Positions 1 to 10,452 are shown, numbered from the stretch's first letter. The stretch is 55,650 bases of DNA from Candidatus Nealsoniibacteriota bacterium (GCA_030616085.1 JAUWYA010000002.1:1-55650), one strand, 5' to 3'. The notes: a model not told the origin generated them from the letters alone. Made by a program: numbers and translations.

Positions 1-551
1 TCTTGACATCTGTCCGACAAGCCCCGATGTTTAGCATCGGGGAAGGATAGGACAAACGAAGCAATGGCGAGGAGGACGTGTTTAATGATATAATGTAAGT
101 AATGACTGTAAAAAGAACATCTCATTCTCTATACGATCTATGGTATCACATGGCGTGGAGTACCAAGTATCGTAAGAAGATATTCACCAACCCAAGAACT
201 ATCCAACGTGTAAAAGAAATCCTCCGAGCCATTGCGTATCACTATGATATAGACATCCAAGAAGTAGAAATATGTCCTAACCACATCCATCTCTTGGCAT
301 CGGCCCCGCCGAGGCTTGCTCCGTCCCAAATAGCACAAATCTTGAAGAGTAAATCAACAGACATACTATTCAAGGAGTTTCCTTGGCTAAAGAACGAGTA
401 TTGGGGAGGAGAGATATGGGTAACAGGATACTTTGTACGTTCTGTCGGGCAATACCTAACAAAGGAACAAATCCAGAAATACATCCAAAAACAGAGCAAG
501 CCGAGGCAGATGAGGATATAAGCAAGCCCCGATGCTCGGCATCGGGGTAAT
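1..551 (+). mobile_element. IS200/IS605-type insertion sequence (tnpA only) with subterminal hairpins
   Basis: Y1-transposase ORF flanked by near-identical palindromes: CCCCGATG-tttag-CATCGGGG (about 23-43) and CCCCGATG-ctcgg-CATCGGGG (about 527-547). Left boundary may lie outside the window. Confidence 0.75.
102..521 (+). CDS. tnpA: IS200-family HUH (Y1) transposase
   Basis: MTVKRTSHSLYDLWYHMAWSTKYRKKIF..., HUH motif 'CPNHIHLL', C-terminal Tyr region 'VTGYFVRSVG'. Confidence 0.9.
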   Translation: MTVKRTSHSLYDLWYHMAWSTKYRKKIFTNPRTIQRVKEILRAIAYHYDIDIQEVEICPNHIHLLASAPPRLAPSQIAQILKSKSTDILFKEFPWLKNEYWGGEIWVTGYFVRSVGQYLTKEQIQKYIQKQSKPRQMRI

Positions 552-554
552 TCC

Positions 555-1661
555 TTAGCCCTTGACAATTCCCTTCTCCGTATCCACTTCTACTAAATCA
601 CCGTCTTTCAGCACCTTTGTCGCAATTTTAGTACCAACAACTGCTGGTATTCTAAATTCTCTGCTTGTAACTGCTGCATGACAGGTAATTCCACCCTCGT
701 TTGTAATAACCGCTTTTACTTTTTTAAGGATGGAAATATATTCTGGCGTAGTCATTGGAGAAACAATAATATCGCCTTTTCTTATTTTTGATAGTTCTTT
801 CCGGCCTCTTACTATTCTTACTACTCCTTTAATAATCGAGTTGTTCTTAATAACGCTCATTCCTTTAAGGGTTTTTATTCTATTGGTATTCTTTTGCTCT
901 AATAGGCCCCATCCGCGTTGATTAAGATACTCTTTAATCGGAAGGTACCACACTTTTCCTTCGCCCACAAGAAAATATTTGCTTCTTTTTTCAAGCTCTT
1001 TTTTCAAATCATCGACTTTTATTTTACCCTTAAGAATGCCTTTTACTTCATTAATAGTAATAAAACGTGCAAGATCTTTAGATATTTTTACTTTTTTCAG
1101 CGAAGCTCTTCCAATTTCTTCAAGCAATTGGTTGCCGAGAGGGCCTAATATTTTATCTATCTTGTCCCGCGTATTTATAGCGTCGTTCCTTGCGTTTTTG
1201 AAAACTTTAGTTTGTTCAGGAAACCTTTTTAAACCTTGCGGGAAATAGATAATAATAAATACGCTAGGCGCTAATGAAAATATTCTTTTTATTAATTCAT
1301 TTAGAATTTTCTCTAATTTTATTTCTGAAAAATCTTCAAGTTTTTGAGATTTGTATTTATTAAAATATCTTTCGAAATCAGCGCTTTTTTTAACAGCTTT
1401 TCTACAAATATCTTTAATAAATCCTGGGTTTTTTGCCAGTTGTTTTTTAACAAAATAAAACATTCCATCAAAATACTCTTCTGGAATACGATATGTGGTA
1501 GTGCAATAACCATCCCAAACATAACAAATATCACTAATTCTCCATCCGAATTGCTTCCTAAATTCTTTAGTCCACATATAACAGCCTAGCTGGCAATAAA
1601 TAACTGTCCAATCTCGATATGCCGCAGGTTCAAAAGATAATTTTTTATGCGTTTTTGTCAT
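555..1661 (-). CDS. PEP-utilizer swivelling (phospho-His) domain protein, paralog 1; divergent N-terminus; C-terminus abuts the IS element
   Basis: C-terminal VITNEGGITCHAAVTSREFRIPAVVGTKIATKVLKDGDLVEVDTEKGIVKG*. Start moved to MTKTHKK (ORF extends to 1709). Confidence 0.8.
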   Translation of the reverse strand: MTKTHKKLSFEPAAYRDWTVIYCQLGCYMWTKEFRKQFGWRISDICYVWDGYCTTTYRIPEEYFDGMFYFVKKQLAKNPGFIKDICRKAVKKSADFERYFNKYKSQKLEDFSEIKLEKILNELIKRIFSLAPSVFIIIYFPQGLKRFPEQTKVFKNARNDAINTRDKIDKILGPLGNQLLEEIGRASLKKVKISKDLARFITINEVKGILKGKIKVDDLKKELEKRSKYFLVGEGKVWYLPIKEYLNQRGWGLLEQKNTNRIKTLKGMSVIKNNSIIKGVVRIVRGRKELSKIRKGDIIVSPMTTPEYISILKKVKAVITNEGGITCHAAVTSREFRIPAVVGTKIATKVLKDGDLVEVDTEKGIVKG

Positions 1662-1667
1662 AAAAGC

Positions 1668-1696
1668 TTGACAAATATATAGTTTAGGTATATAAT
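1668..1696 (+). promoter_or_regulatory. consensus sigma70-type promoter (TTGACA-N17-TATAAT)
   Basis: TTGACA 1668-1673, 17-nt spacer, TATAAT 1691-1696, upstream of the 1750 CDS. Confidence 0.7.
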
Positions 1697-1749
1697 GTAA
1701 GTAGAACAATAAACAATATTATATTGAAAGATTCGAAAGGAGACTTGAA

Positions 1750-2196
1750 ATGATTAAGAGAGTGCTATGTGTATGCATGGGTAATGGTGATCGTAGTCCA
1801 TTCATGGCTCCGGTTCTCCAAATGTATCTGGATAATACTATTCTGCCAGATGGTGAAGTACATTGCGAAAGTGCCGGAATACTGGAAATCGCCGATAAGA
1901 GCGGTGGTGCATCTCCTCTAATGATTAAGGCAGCGAGACGGATTGGTATTGACCTTTCGTCTCACCAAAGGCGTTGGGTCAATCGGTTGGACATCAACCA
2001 TTACGATCTCTTCGTCTGCGTAGATGATGAAGTGGCTGCCTACATGATTAACCTCGGCGCAGATATAAAGAAAGTCTGTAATGTCCAAATCAGTAATGCC
2101 TGGCCATCAACGTTTCAGAGAGATCTGGATGATACTGCCGAAAGAATCCTGGGAGCAATGTTCCGCGTAGTTACTCGGTATTTTCACTCCGAGTGA
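1750..2196 (+). CDS. low-molecular-weight protein-tyrosine-phosphatase-like protein
   Basis: N-terminal P-loop CVCMGNGDRSPFMAP fits CX5R-S; SD 'aaggag' upstream. The usual C-terminal DP acid motif is not obvious (SNAWPSTF). Confidence 0.65.
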   Translation: MIKRVLCVCMGNGDRSPFMAPVLQMYLDNTILPDGEVHCESAGILEIADKSGGASPLMIKAARRIGIDLSSHQRRWVNRLDINHYDLFVCVDDEVAAYMINLGADIKKVCNVQISNAWPSTFQRDLDDTAERILGAMFRVVTRYFHSE

Positions 2197-2214
2197 AACT
2201 ATCAGTAGTTCATA

Positions 2215-2256
2215 AGCCCAGTTACAACAGTGTTTGCAATTGGGCTATTTTTTTAT
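2215..2256 (+). terminator. Rho-independent terminator
   Basis: AGCCCA...TGGGCT followed by a T-rich run, just after the 1750-2196 CDS. Confidence 0.6.
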
Positions 2257-2310
2257 TTCAAGATTATATATCACACCTTAACGAATCAAGGTTCTGCCAA
2301 AGGTAGGGTC

Positions 2311-3669
2311 TTATTTCCTTTTTAATATTTTAACAGTCCCCTTCTTCGCATCCATCTCCACCAAATCTTCATCTTTTAAAACTTTTGTTGCGTTTTTTGT
2401 GCCAACGATACAGGGTAAATTCAATTCTCTACTAACAATAGCTGCATGACTCAACATCCCTCCTTCATCTGTTATTATACCCGAAGCTTGTCTCAATATT
2501 GGTAGATAATTTGGGGTTGTCATCTGTGTTACTAAAATATCACCCTTTTTAAATTTGGGAAATTGTTTCTCTAAATTAAATTCACTAGAAATTATTTTTA
2601 TTAATCCTTTGGCAACTCCTTTATTTACCACTACTCCTCTTTTTAGTTCCTTTTCATCTTGCTCAACCCATCTTTTTATTCTTTGATAGTCATCACCATA
2701 ATAAAATCTACTTTTATAATTATTAGAGACTAAAGCAAACTTATTACTTCTAACTTTTAGATTTTTGAATTTCTTCTCTAAAGCTTCATTTAATTCATCT
2801 CTTAACATTAATTCTAAATCTTTTAATTTAATTTTTGACCTTCGACTAAGTTCTTTAAAGAGCTTTAATTTGCCCAACACTATAGGAGTAGTCCAATATT
2901 GACTCAAGTCCGATCTTAAAGCAGCGTAATCTGAAAGAACGTCCACAAGTTTATTTTTAATAGATTTCTTATTATTCTTTAATAAAATATTTTCTTTTCT
3001 GTCTCTTTGCAGTTCTTCTTTTTTTAATCTTTTAATCAGCGCGTTCTTATTCAAAACCTTAAATGTCTCAAAAGCTCCAAAAAACATATATTTATCTAAA
3101 TATTTTTCTATACTATTATTTGTTTTTTTTGATCTTAGTCCCTTTTCCTTATAGACTTTTACCAAATTCTTCCAGTCTTTATTTTCTTGGATAAAGATAT
3201 CGTCTTTGGCTTCTATAGACACATCTCCAAACTTTTCCTTTAATGTCTTTTCAATAATCTCTGTTCTTTGGGGTTGACTTATTTCAAAATACGCTAAAAA
3301 ATTAGAATAATAGTCAAAAACTCTATTTAAGTGGTCTATTAATTCTTTATCTTCTAGTTTTGCCAAATCAGTTTTCCATAATTTCTTATAATAAGATAAA
3401 ACTCCCTTCATATCTCTACGAGCTTTTTTTAATACCCTCTTTGCTAATTGATGATTAGAAAAAAACTTTTCTCCAATAATTCTTTCTTTCTTCCAATCTT
3501 TCTTCGATGTAAAACACTTAACAAACCCTTTGCTATAAAGATACACTAATTTATTTCTTCCATAACCACTGATTTCTTTCAATCTTTTATTCTTCTGAGC
3601 ATCCAAATCAATCCAAACTAAAGCAAGCCCTCTATCTTCCCACATTTTAAAATATTTATCTTTAAGCAT
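2311..3669 (-). CDS. PEP-utilizer swivelling domain protein, paralog 2
   Basis: GDILVTQMTTPNYLPILRQASGIITDEGGMLSHAAIVSRELNLPCIVGTK...; divergent N-terminal ~350 aa. Confidence 0.8.
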   Translation of the reverse strand: MLKDKYFKMWEDRGLALVWIDLDAQKNKRLKEISGYGRNKLVYLYSKGFVKCFTSKKDWKKERIIGEKFFSNHQLAKRVLKKARRDMKGVLSYYKKLWKTDLAKLEDKELIDHLNRVFDYYSNFLAYFEISQPQRTEIIEKTLKEKFGDVSIEAKDDIFIQENKDWKNLVKVYKEKGLRSKKTNNSIEKYLDKYMFFGAFETFKVLNKNALIKRLKKEELQRDRKENILLKNNKKSIKNKLVDVLSDYAALRSDLSQYWTTPIVLGKLKLFKELSRRSKIKLKDLELMLRDELNEALEKKFKNLKVRSNKFALVSNNYKSRFYYGDDYQRIKRWVEQDEKELKRGVVVNKGVAKGLIKIISSEFNLEKQFPKFKKGDILVTQMTTPNYLPILRQASGIITDEGGMLSHAAIVSRELNLPCIVGTKNATKVLKDEDLVEMDAKKGTVKILKRK

Positions 3670-3678
3670 AGATAATTT

Positions 3679-5088
3679 CTACCTTAATATTTTTACAAGG
3701 CCTTTATTAGCATTTACTTTTATTTTATCACCATTCTTAATAAGCGTTGTGGCGAAATGAGTTCCAACAATACAAGGTATTTTCAGCTCCCTTGAAATTA
3801 TAGCTGCGTGAGAAAGCATTCCCCCTTCATCTGTTATAATAGCGCCTGCTTTACTAGCAATGTCCATTATACTAGGCTGGGTCATTTCTGTAATAAGAAT
3901 TTCTCCTTTTTTAAATGATTTTCTCACTTCTCTAACATTTTCCATATTGCCTGCATATAAAATACGGGCTATGCCAGAAAAATTGCCAGGGTTAGCACAA
4001 GCTCCCTTAAGTTCGTTTGTTGCGCTTATTTTATAAAGTGGTCCTAGTTCTTGTTTGGCAATCTCTTCAGCTCTATCTCCTGAATAATAACTTGCTTTGC
4101 CATTTTTCCATAATCCTACAAAACATTTATCTCTTTTTCCCATTTCTTCCTTGCTTAACTTTTCCTTTTTTAATAACAAATCCCCCACTTCTTCAATAAA
4201 ATAATACTTCTGAAGATTATAAATATTTTCTTTGGTTCTTTTAGCTATTTGTTCAAAAAGAAAAATAAAATACCAATCAGTTCCTCCCCAACAAGATTTT
4301 ACTTCTGCTCTTGATAAGGCAATGCGCTGGCTAATTTCTGCTAATCTCCTTAATTTTGGCTTCTGCTTTAAGACCCTTTCTTGTTTTTCTTTAAGCTCTT
4401 GTTTTTCTTTTTTAATATCTTTTTTTATTAAGTGTTTTTTATCATAATCATATCTTTGTTTTAAAGTTTCAATAGCATCCTTTAAAGTAAAATGAACAGC
4501 TACAAGCCAAGGATATTTATAAATATGTTCTATAATTCTTTGCTCTGAAAACGGTTTTTTTATAAGTTCCTGCCAATCTATTTGCTCTAAGTTTATAGTG
4601 TCTAACTCAGGAGAAAGCATTAATAAAGATGCATTCTCATCAGAAGCATATTTTTTGATTTCTTCAACAAGATAATAAGTTCCCTCTGCCTGGCTAAATA
4701 TAAAATAACTCATCATTAAAGACCACATATCTGTCATTTTTACAAACCAGTTATATAATTGTTTATTAGATAACTTAGAATAATCTATATCTCTCAATTC
4801 TCTAAACATTTTCTGATAATCACTACAAACTTCCTCCATATCTTTTATAAGTTTTTCAAAATACTCTTTTTTTAAAAGCTTTTTTCCTCTTTTTTCGTTA
4901 TTTTCAAGGTCTTTTTTAGAATAATAAACCGAAATTTTATTATTCCTTGAAACTTCTATTACATTTTTCATTCTACTCCAATCAATCTCTGGATATTTAA
5001 TAAGAGTGTTTATATTTGTCTCAATGGTAAAATCTGCCTGATAATTGCTCCAAATAAATGCGTATTTTGATTTTTCCTGATTTTGCAT
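3679..5088 (-). CDS. PEP-utilizer swivelling domain protein, paralog 3
   Basis: GEILITEMTQPSIMDIASKAGAIITDEGGMLSHAAIISRELKIPCIVGTH... Confidence 0.8.
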   Translation of the reverse strand: MQNQEKSKYAFIWSNYQADFTIETNINTLIKYPEIDWSRMKNVIEVSRNNKISVYYSKKDLENNEKRGKKLLKKEYFEKLIKDMEEVCSDYQKMFRELRDIDYSKLSNKQLYNWFVKMTDMWSLMMSYFIFSQAEGTYYLVEEIKKYASDENASLLMLSPELDTINLEQIDWQELIKKPFSEQRIIEHIYKYPWLVAVHFTLKDAIETLKQRYDYDKKHLIKKDIKKEKQELKEKQERVLKQKPKLRRLAEISQRIALSRAEVKSCWGGTDWYFIFLFEQIAKRTKENIYNLQKYYFIEEVGDLLLKKEKLSKEEMGKRDKCFVGLWKNGKASYYSGDRAEEIAKQELGPLYKISATNELKGACANPGNFSGIARILYAGNMENVREVRKSFKKGEILITEMTQPSIMDIASKAGAIITDEGGMLSHAAIISRELKIPCIVGTHFATTLIKNGDKIKVNANKGLVKILR

Positions 5089-5089
5089 A

Positions 5090-6529
5090 TTAATTTCTTT
5101 TTATAATTCTAACAATCCCCTTCTCCGCATCAACTTCCACCAGATCTCCATCTTTTAATGCTTTAGTGGCTATTTTGGTGCCAATAATACAAGGTTTATT
5201 CATTTCACGAGAAACTATAGCAGCGTGACAAGTAACACCGCCTTCATCTGTAATAAAGCCAGCTGCTTTTTTCATTAATAAAATATAATCGGGTGTAGTC
5301 ATAGTAGCTACTAAAAACTCGTTCTTTTTTAACTTGTTTTCTTGCTTCGAAGATAAGATAATTTTTACTCTACCTATATATTTCTTTTTTAATCCATTGC
5401 AAGCCACCTGTCCTTTAATTTCCGTTTCTTCAGATTGCTCTTTTAACTCTTTTAAAATTTTATTCTTATCTTTATCTGAAATAATAGTAATTTCTCCTTT
5501 TTCTCCTTTTACAATAAAATCTTTTTTTATTCTTTTATTGCTTACTTTCTTGAGATAATCTTTATCCTTTTCTATATTAATTAACTCCTCTGTAAATAAA
5601 TACTTTAAATTCTTAAAAGAAATATTATATCTTTTTTCCAGTTCCCATAAAATATGAGAATACCAATAATAAAGCTGGAATGTATACTTTTTTCTTTCAT
5701 CTGTCCATAAAGTTATAATATGAGCTTTTTTGATTAAATCTAAATATTTTTTATTTAGTTTAAATTTTTTAATTATTTCTTTCCTTTTTAGTAGATTTTC
5801 TTTTTCTTGTTTTTCTATTTGTTTTATTTTTTTATCTGTTTTCTTAATAAACTTAATATTCTTTTTTATTTCTTTTAAAAAATAATCTTTTCTCCAATAT
5901 TTTGGTCCATCAATAGAAAAAGGAATCCAACCATAATCGTTTGCCAATTCCTGACTTAACTTTTCCAGGTTTTTTTCTTTTGCTTTTACTAATTTTGTAT
6001 ATTTTAATAACTTATATTCTAACTGACTAACTGCTGTTTTTTCTTTAGGCGTGATTAATATCAAAAAATCTTCTTTTGGAATATTTAGTAAATTGTATAT
6101 TTTTTCTTGAAATTTATCTGCTCCCAAAAACCAAGCTAAAACATTGGCACTATCATAATTTAAACATCTATCTTTTATTTTATTTCCTAAATTAATTAAT
6201 TCTTTAAATGTTAATTTTGAGAAATTAACACTTTCAACCTCCCTTAAAAATCTTTTTGTTTTCTTCTTTTCTAAGTTGACTCTATTTTCTATTTTTTTAA
6301 AATATTTATCTTTTAATAGTCTACTAGCAATATATTCTCCTTTTTTGTTCCACTCACTTTTTAAAAATATTAACTTATGACTTCCCAAATTAAAATAGAA
6401 CCACCCTTTTGAAAGAACAATATTATACAATTCCTTAGTCTTTAGTGAAGTTTGATAAATTATGTTCCAGTACACGGGCGATGGCATATGCCTTCTTTCC
6501 CTCATTATTAAATATTTTTCTTTTTTCAT
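5090..6529 (-). CDS. PEP-utilizer swivelling domain protein, paralog 4
   Basis: FLVATMTTPDYILLMKKAAGFITDEGGVTCHAAIVSREMNKPCIIGTK... Confidence 0.8.
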   Translation of the reverse strand: MKKEKYLIMRERRHMPSPVYWNIIYQTSLKTKELYNIVLSKGWFYFNLGSHKLIFLKSEWNKKGEYIASRLLKDKYFKKIENRVNLEKKKTKRFLREVESVNFSKLTFKELINLGNKIKDRCLNYDSANVLAWFLGADKFQEKIYNLLNIPKEDFLILITPKEKTAVSQLEYKLLKYTKLVKAKEKNLEKLSQELANDYGWIPFSIDGPKYWRKDYFLKEIKKNIKFIKKTDKKIKQIEKQEKENLLKRKEIIKKFKLNKKYLDLIKKAHIITLWTDERKKYTFQLYYWYSHILWELEKRYNISFKNLKYLFTEELINIEKDKDYLKKVSNKRIKKDFIVKGEKGEITIISDKDKNKILKELKEQSEETEIKGQVACNGLKKKYIGRVKIILSSKQENKLKKNEFLVATMTTPDYILLMKKAAGFITDEGGVTCHAAIVSREMNKPCIIGTKIATKALKDGDLVEVDAEKGIVRIIKRN

Positions 6530-6544
6530 GTTTAACTTAAGAAA

Positions 6545-8011
6545 CTAAGCTCTTTTTAAAATCTTCACAATCCCCTTTTCCGCGTCAACCTCAACTAAAT
6601 CCCCGTCTTTTAATACTTTCGTTGCTATTTTGGTACCGATGATACAAGGTTTATTCATTTCTCGTGAGACTATTGCTGCATGACAAAGTATTCCTCCTTC
6701 GTCTGTTACAAAAGCTGCTGCTTTCTGCATAGCTGAAATCATTTCAGGAATTGTCATGGGAGCAACAAGAATATCGCCTGTTTTTACCTTATCAACATCA
6801 TCTATGGAATTTACAATTCTAGCTATACTTCTAATAAGACCTCTATTAGCTATTACACCATAAAGCTTAGAAGCTTGTTCTATTTCTTCATATATCTTGT
6901 ACTTATTTCTATATTTATCAATTTCTTTTTTAGGAAAAACAATAATTTTGCCGTATTCTTGAAACATGCCATAACCAGATATTCTCTCTTTTATAATTTT
7001 AGAAGGCACTTTTCTGGTGCTTGAAAAATATTTAATAATTTCTAATGGCGTTAGAACAATTATTGATTTCAAGTCTAAATTCATTCTTGAAGCGATTTCT
7101 GATAATAAGGGTTTTGCATAAAAGCTCGACATCATAAAAGCATTCATTCTAAAAGTACGGAGAAAAACATAATTTCTAGCAAGATCAATAATCATTTCTT
7201 CCTCTCTTGTAAAATTCAGCTCTTTAAATATCTTCTTTATTCTTTTTTTATTTTCTTTTTCAGATTTGATTATTTCCTCTAATCTCTCTTTGCAATTTTC
7301 TTTAATAATATCTTTTAGTCTTTTTAAGACATCCTCTCGTTCATATTTATCTCTAAAATAACGACCGACATTCATCCAACCAAATTCATCAATATATTCA
7401 TCGATCATTTTATAAGCTTTTTTATCGAGTTTATTCAAGGCAAGTTTAGAGTTTTGAATATATGCTCCTATAGAAAATAGAAATCTTAATTCTTTTTCGT
7501 TTTCATTGGTTCTATTAGGAGTAGTTAGAGTTAAAAAATAATCTTGAATTATTTTTCTATTCTTTATTTTTGAATGAAATATGCTTTCTATCTTTTTTTC
7601 TAAGATAAAGCCGATGTTAAGTGGAATTTGAATTGCTGTTGAAAGATCACAATTCTTTTTTACATATTTCTTAAATAAAGAAACTAATTTTTTATCATTT
7701 AGAGAAGATAAATCTTTATTAAGTTTTTTAGAAAAAGATATTAAATCTTTTCCCATATTTTCCCATTTTAAGGAAAAATCTTTAAGAAAATTGTAGCCTT
7801 CTTTATTTATTCTTTTTTCGAGCTTGTTACTAACTCTATTAAAATCTTCTTCAGGACTATAAACATCTCCGTCTAAATAAAGATAATACCTATATCCAAT
7901 ATTTTGTCCTAATATTTTCTTACAGCTTTTTTCATCTTGCTTACAAGTTAAGAAATACAAAAAAAGGACACTAGTTTTCCTATTAACAATTTTTTTCCAT
8001 TTCATTTTCAT
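6545..8011 (-). CDS. PEP-utilizer swivelling domain protein, paralog 5
   Basis: GDILVAPMTIPEMISAMQKAAAFVTDEGGILCHAAIVSREMNKPCIIGTK... Confidence 0.8.
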   Translation of the reverse strand: MKMKWKKIVNRKTSVLFLYFLTCKQDEKSCKKILGQNIGYRYYLYLDGDVYSPEEDFNRVSNKLEKRINKEGYNFLKDFSLKWENMGKDLISFSKKLNKDLSSLNDKKLVSLFKKYVKKNCDLSTAIQIPLNIGFILEKKIESIFHSKIKNRKIIQDYFLTLTTPNRTNENEKELRFLFSIGAYIQNSKLALNKLDKKAYKMIDEYIDEFGWMNVGRYFRDKYEREDVLKRLKDIIKENCKERLEEIIKSEKENKKRIKKIFKELNFTREEEMIIDLARNYVFLRTFRMNAFMMSSFYAKPLLSEIASRMNLDLKSIIVLTPLEIIKYFSSTRKVPSKIIKERISGYGMFQEYGKIIVFPKKEIDKYRNKYKIYEEIEQASKLYGVIANRGLIRSIARIVNSIDDVDKVKTGDILVAPMTIPEMISAMQKAAAFVTDEGGILCHAAIVSREMNKPCIIGTKIATKVLKDGDLVEVDAEKGIVKILKRA

Positions 8012-9465
8012 AGATTAACTGCTTTTTTTAAAATCCTTACAATCCCCTTCTCCGCATCAACTTCCACCAAATCTCCATCTTTTAATACTTTAGTTGCTAT
8101 TTTGGTACCGATGATACAGGGTTTGTTCATCTCACGTGCCACAATAGAAGCGTGAGAGGTTATTCCACCCTCATTAGTTACAAAAGCAGCTGCTTTTTCC
8201 ATAATAGGAACAAAATCAACGGATGTCATAGTCGTAACCAGTATTTCCTTTGATTTAAACTTATTAAAATCTTTAGAGCTTAGAATAATACTTACGATCC
8301 CACGAATCTTACCGCTGTTAGCGCTCAATCCTTTTATTTGTTTTACTTTCTTATCTTTCTTCTTAGATTTTCCTTGAATTAACTTAATGTGGCTGAGAAA
8401 GGAATTTAAGTCAGAATCATTCAGGAAAACTAAATCATCACTAGTTGCAATACGCATTCCTACTATTCTTCTCTTTTTAACAATTTTAGATACTGGTATC
8501 TTTCTACCTTTTAACATTGAAGTTATTTCTTCTGGTAAAAGATAAAAACAAAATTTCCAATCAGAGAAATTATAAAGATTAGCAATCTGAGCAAAAATAG
8601 AATAGAGCTTAAGAGAAACTATGCTAAAAATATTCTTTCTAAATTCATTGAGAGAAGTGCCCTCTTGAACTGCTAATGCAAGTATTCCAATATTCCTGTT
8701 ATTTATTTTTTTAAGAAGGATTTTTGCTTCATCAATTTTCTTTTTATGGTTTTTTCTAATTGCATCTTTTTCTCTTTTGCAGTCTTTTTTAAGAACTTCC
8801 TTTAGCTGCTTCTTTGCATCAACTAGCTTCCAAGGATTACCACAATAACCTACTGGAATATGACCATATTCTTCAAGCCATTTTTCTAAATAATTGTTTA
8901 TTTGATGATTCTTGATTGTTTTATTTTGTATCTTTTCTCCAATAGTTAATAAGTTAAATTGTGAATCAAAAAGAGGAGTGTGTTTTTTTGGATAAGTAAT
9001 TATAGCTAATATTTCTGGGATTTTTGTCTCAGAGAATCCTTTTTCTTTCAATTTTGCAATAAGTAGCTTTGCTCCAGAGCGTCCAATGACGGAGGTTAAA
9101 AATAAACCGGCGGTAAACCTTTGACATTCTTTAATAAGTTTCTCCCAATTTAAAACCGTAAGACTTTTTTCACATTTCTTAGTTGCAGTTAAAAATTCTT
9201 TGGCATATCTTTGATACTTTTCTTTTAATTTTTTTATTTTTGTCTTTGTGCTAACTGCCTTCATCACCGATCTTTTATACTCTTCTAGGTTTTTAGGGCG
9301 GGTGAAAAGATGTACTTCTGTGCCATTTTCCACAATAAAAAGTAGCTCTACACCCTTGTCTACGCCGAAATCCTTACTATTGTGATAATGACCCCTAGTA
9401 GACAAACATTGTGTCCAAAAAGGTAGATTCCTTGTAATAACAAGCTTCCATTGATCTTTTTTCAT
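8008..9465 (-). CDS. PEP-utilizer swivelling domain protein, paralog 6
   Basis: ILVTTMTSVDFVPIMEKAAAFVTNEGGITSHASIVAREMNKPCIIGTK...; 4-bp overlaps with neighbours on both sides. Confidence 0.8.
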   Translation of the reverse strand: MKKDQWKLVITRNLPFWTQCLSTRGHYHNSKDFGVDKGVELLFIVENGTEVHLFTRPKNLEEYKRSVMKAVSTKTKIKKLKEKYQRYAKEFLTATKKCEKSLTVLNWEKLIKECQRFTAGLFLTSVIGRSGAKLLIAKLKEKGFSETKIPEILAIITYPKKHTPLFDSQFNLLTIGEKIQNKTIKNHQINNYLEKWLEEYGHIPVGYCGNPWKLVDAKKQLKEVLKKDCKREKDAIRKNHKKKIDEAKILLKKINNRNIGILALAVQEGTSLNEFRKNIFSIVSLKLYSIFAQIANLYNFSDWKFCFYLLPEEITSMLKGRKIPVSKIVKKRRIVGMRIATSDDLVFLNDSDLNSFLSHIKLIQGKSKKKDKKVKQIKGLSANSGKIRGIVSIILSSKDFNKFKSKEILVTTMTSVDFVPIMEKAAAFVTNEGGITSHASIVAREMNKPCIIGTKIATKVLKDGDLVEVDAEKGIVRILKKAVNL

Positions 9466-10451
9466 AAAGTAGTAATAGGTCTTGATTGAGTAATATATAT
9501 TTTATTATTCTCTATTGCGAATTCTATGTCTTGTGGGAATTTATAATGGTCCTCTATTTTCTGGCAAAGCTTTGCTAATTTTATGATTTGCTCGCCAGAA
9601 AGTTTTTGTTTAGATTGTTTTGATTTAGGAACTTTAGCTTCTTTAATACCATTACCTTGTCTAATAATCATCATTTTCTGATCACTAATATTAGTATCCA
9701 TAATTATCCAATCCTTTTTAGATATCACATAGGTATCAGGGGTTATCTTTCCGCCAACAATGTCTTCTCCTAGGCCCCAGCCGGCCTCAATGACCATCTG
9801 ATTCCTGTCTTCGGTTACAGGATGTACAGTAAAACAGATACCAGAAACACCTGATTGAACCATTTTCTGAACTACTACCGCCACTCCTACTGGATAACAA
9901 TCAGCTAATTGCTTACAAGTTCTAGCTCTGATTTTCTTTTGCGTATCAGCAGTAATAATTTCCTTTTCAAAAGCATAGAATAAAGCCCTGGGAGTAAATA
10001 AAGAAGACCAGCATTTTTTAATGTTTTCTATTAAATTAGATTCAGCAGTGTTTAAATATGTCTCTAACTCCCCTGCCCAGGAAGCAATTGCAGAATCTTC
10101 AGCAGTTGCAGAAGATCTTACAGCAACATATTTAGTATTTAATCTCTTAAATTCTTTCAGAAACTCTTCTTCTAAATCCTGAGGCATTAAAGCATCATGG
10201 ATTAGGTCCCTAATCACATTTGAAGCCTTATCAATAGAATTAATATCTTTATAATTCATTTGTTTTATTTGAGAAGCGATTTCAACAGCTAAATCAGTTT
10301 CTCTCAAAAACTTATCAAATGCCTCGACTAAAATAATAAAACCTGGTGGCACCGACAGTTTAGCCCGGGTCATCTCACCTAATGAAGCTCCTTTGCCTCC
10401 AGCAATACAAACATCTTTTTTAGATATAGTTTTAAATGTTTTTATAAACAT
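9462..10451 (-). CDS. stand-alone PPDK/PEP-synthase N-terminal ATP-grasp domain protein
   Basis: GGKGASLGEMTRA, VAVRSSATAEDSAIASWAGELETYLN, PQDIEFAIENNKIYITQSRPITTL*. Ends where the ATP-grasp domain normally ends; no swivel or TIM-barrel domain in the ORF. Confidence 0.9.
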   Translation of the reverse strand: MFIKTFKTISKKDVCIAGGKGASLGEMTRAKLSVPPGFIILVEAFDKFLRETDLAVEIASQIKQMNYKDINSIDKASNVIRDLIHDALMPQDLEEEFLKEFKRLNTKYVAVRSSATAEDSAIASWAGELETYLNTAESNLIENIKKCWSSLFTPRALFYAFEKEIITADTQKKIRARTCKQLADCYPVGVAVVVQKMVQSGVSGICFTVHPVTEDRNQMVIEAGWGLGEDIVGGKITPDTYVISKKDWIIMDTNISDQKMMIIRQGNGIKEAKVPKSKQSKQKLSGEQIIKLAKLCQKIEDHYKFPQDIEFAIENNKIYITQSRPITTL

Positions 10452-10452
10452 A

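Noticed and set aside
242-568. 108-aa minus-strand ORF
   Set aside because: Antisense to the IS200 transposase, no recognisable domain.
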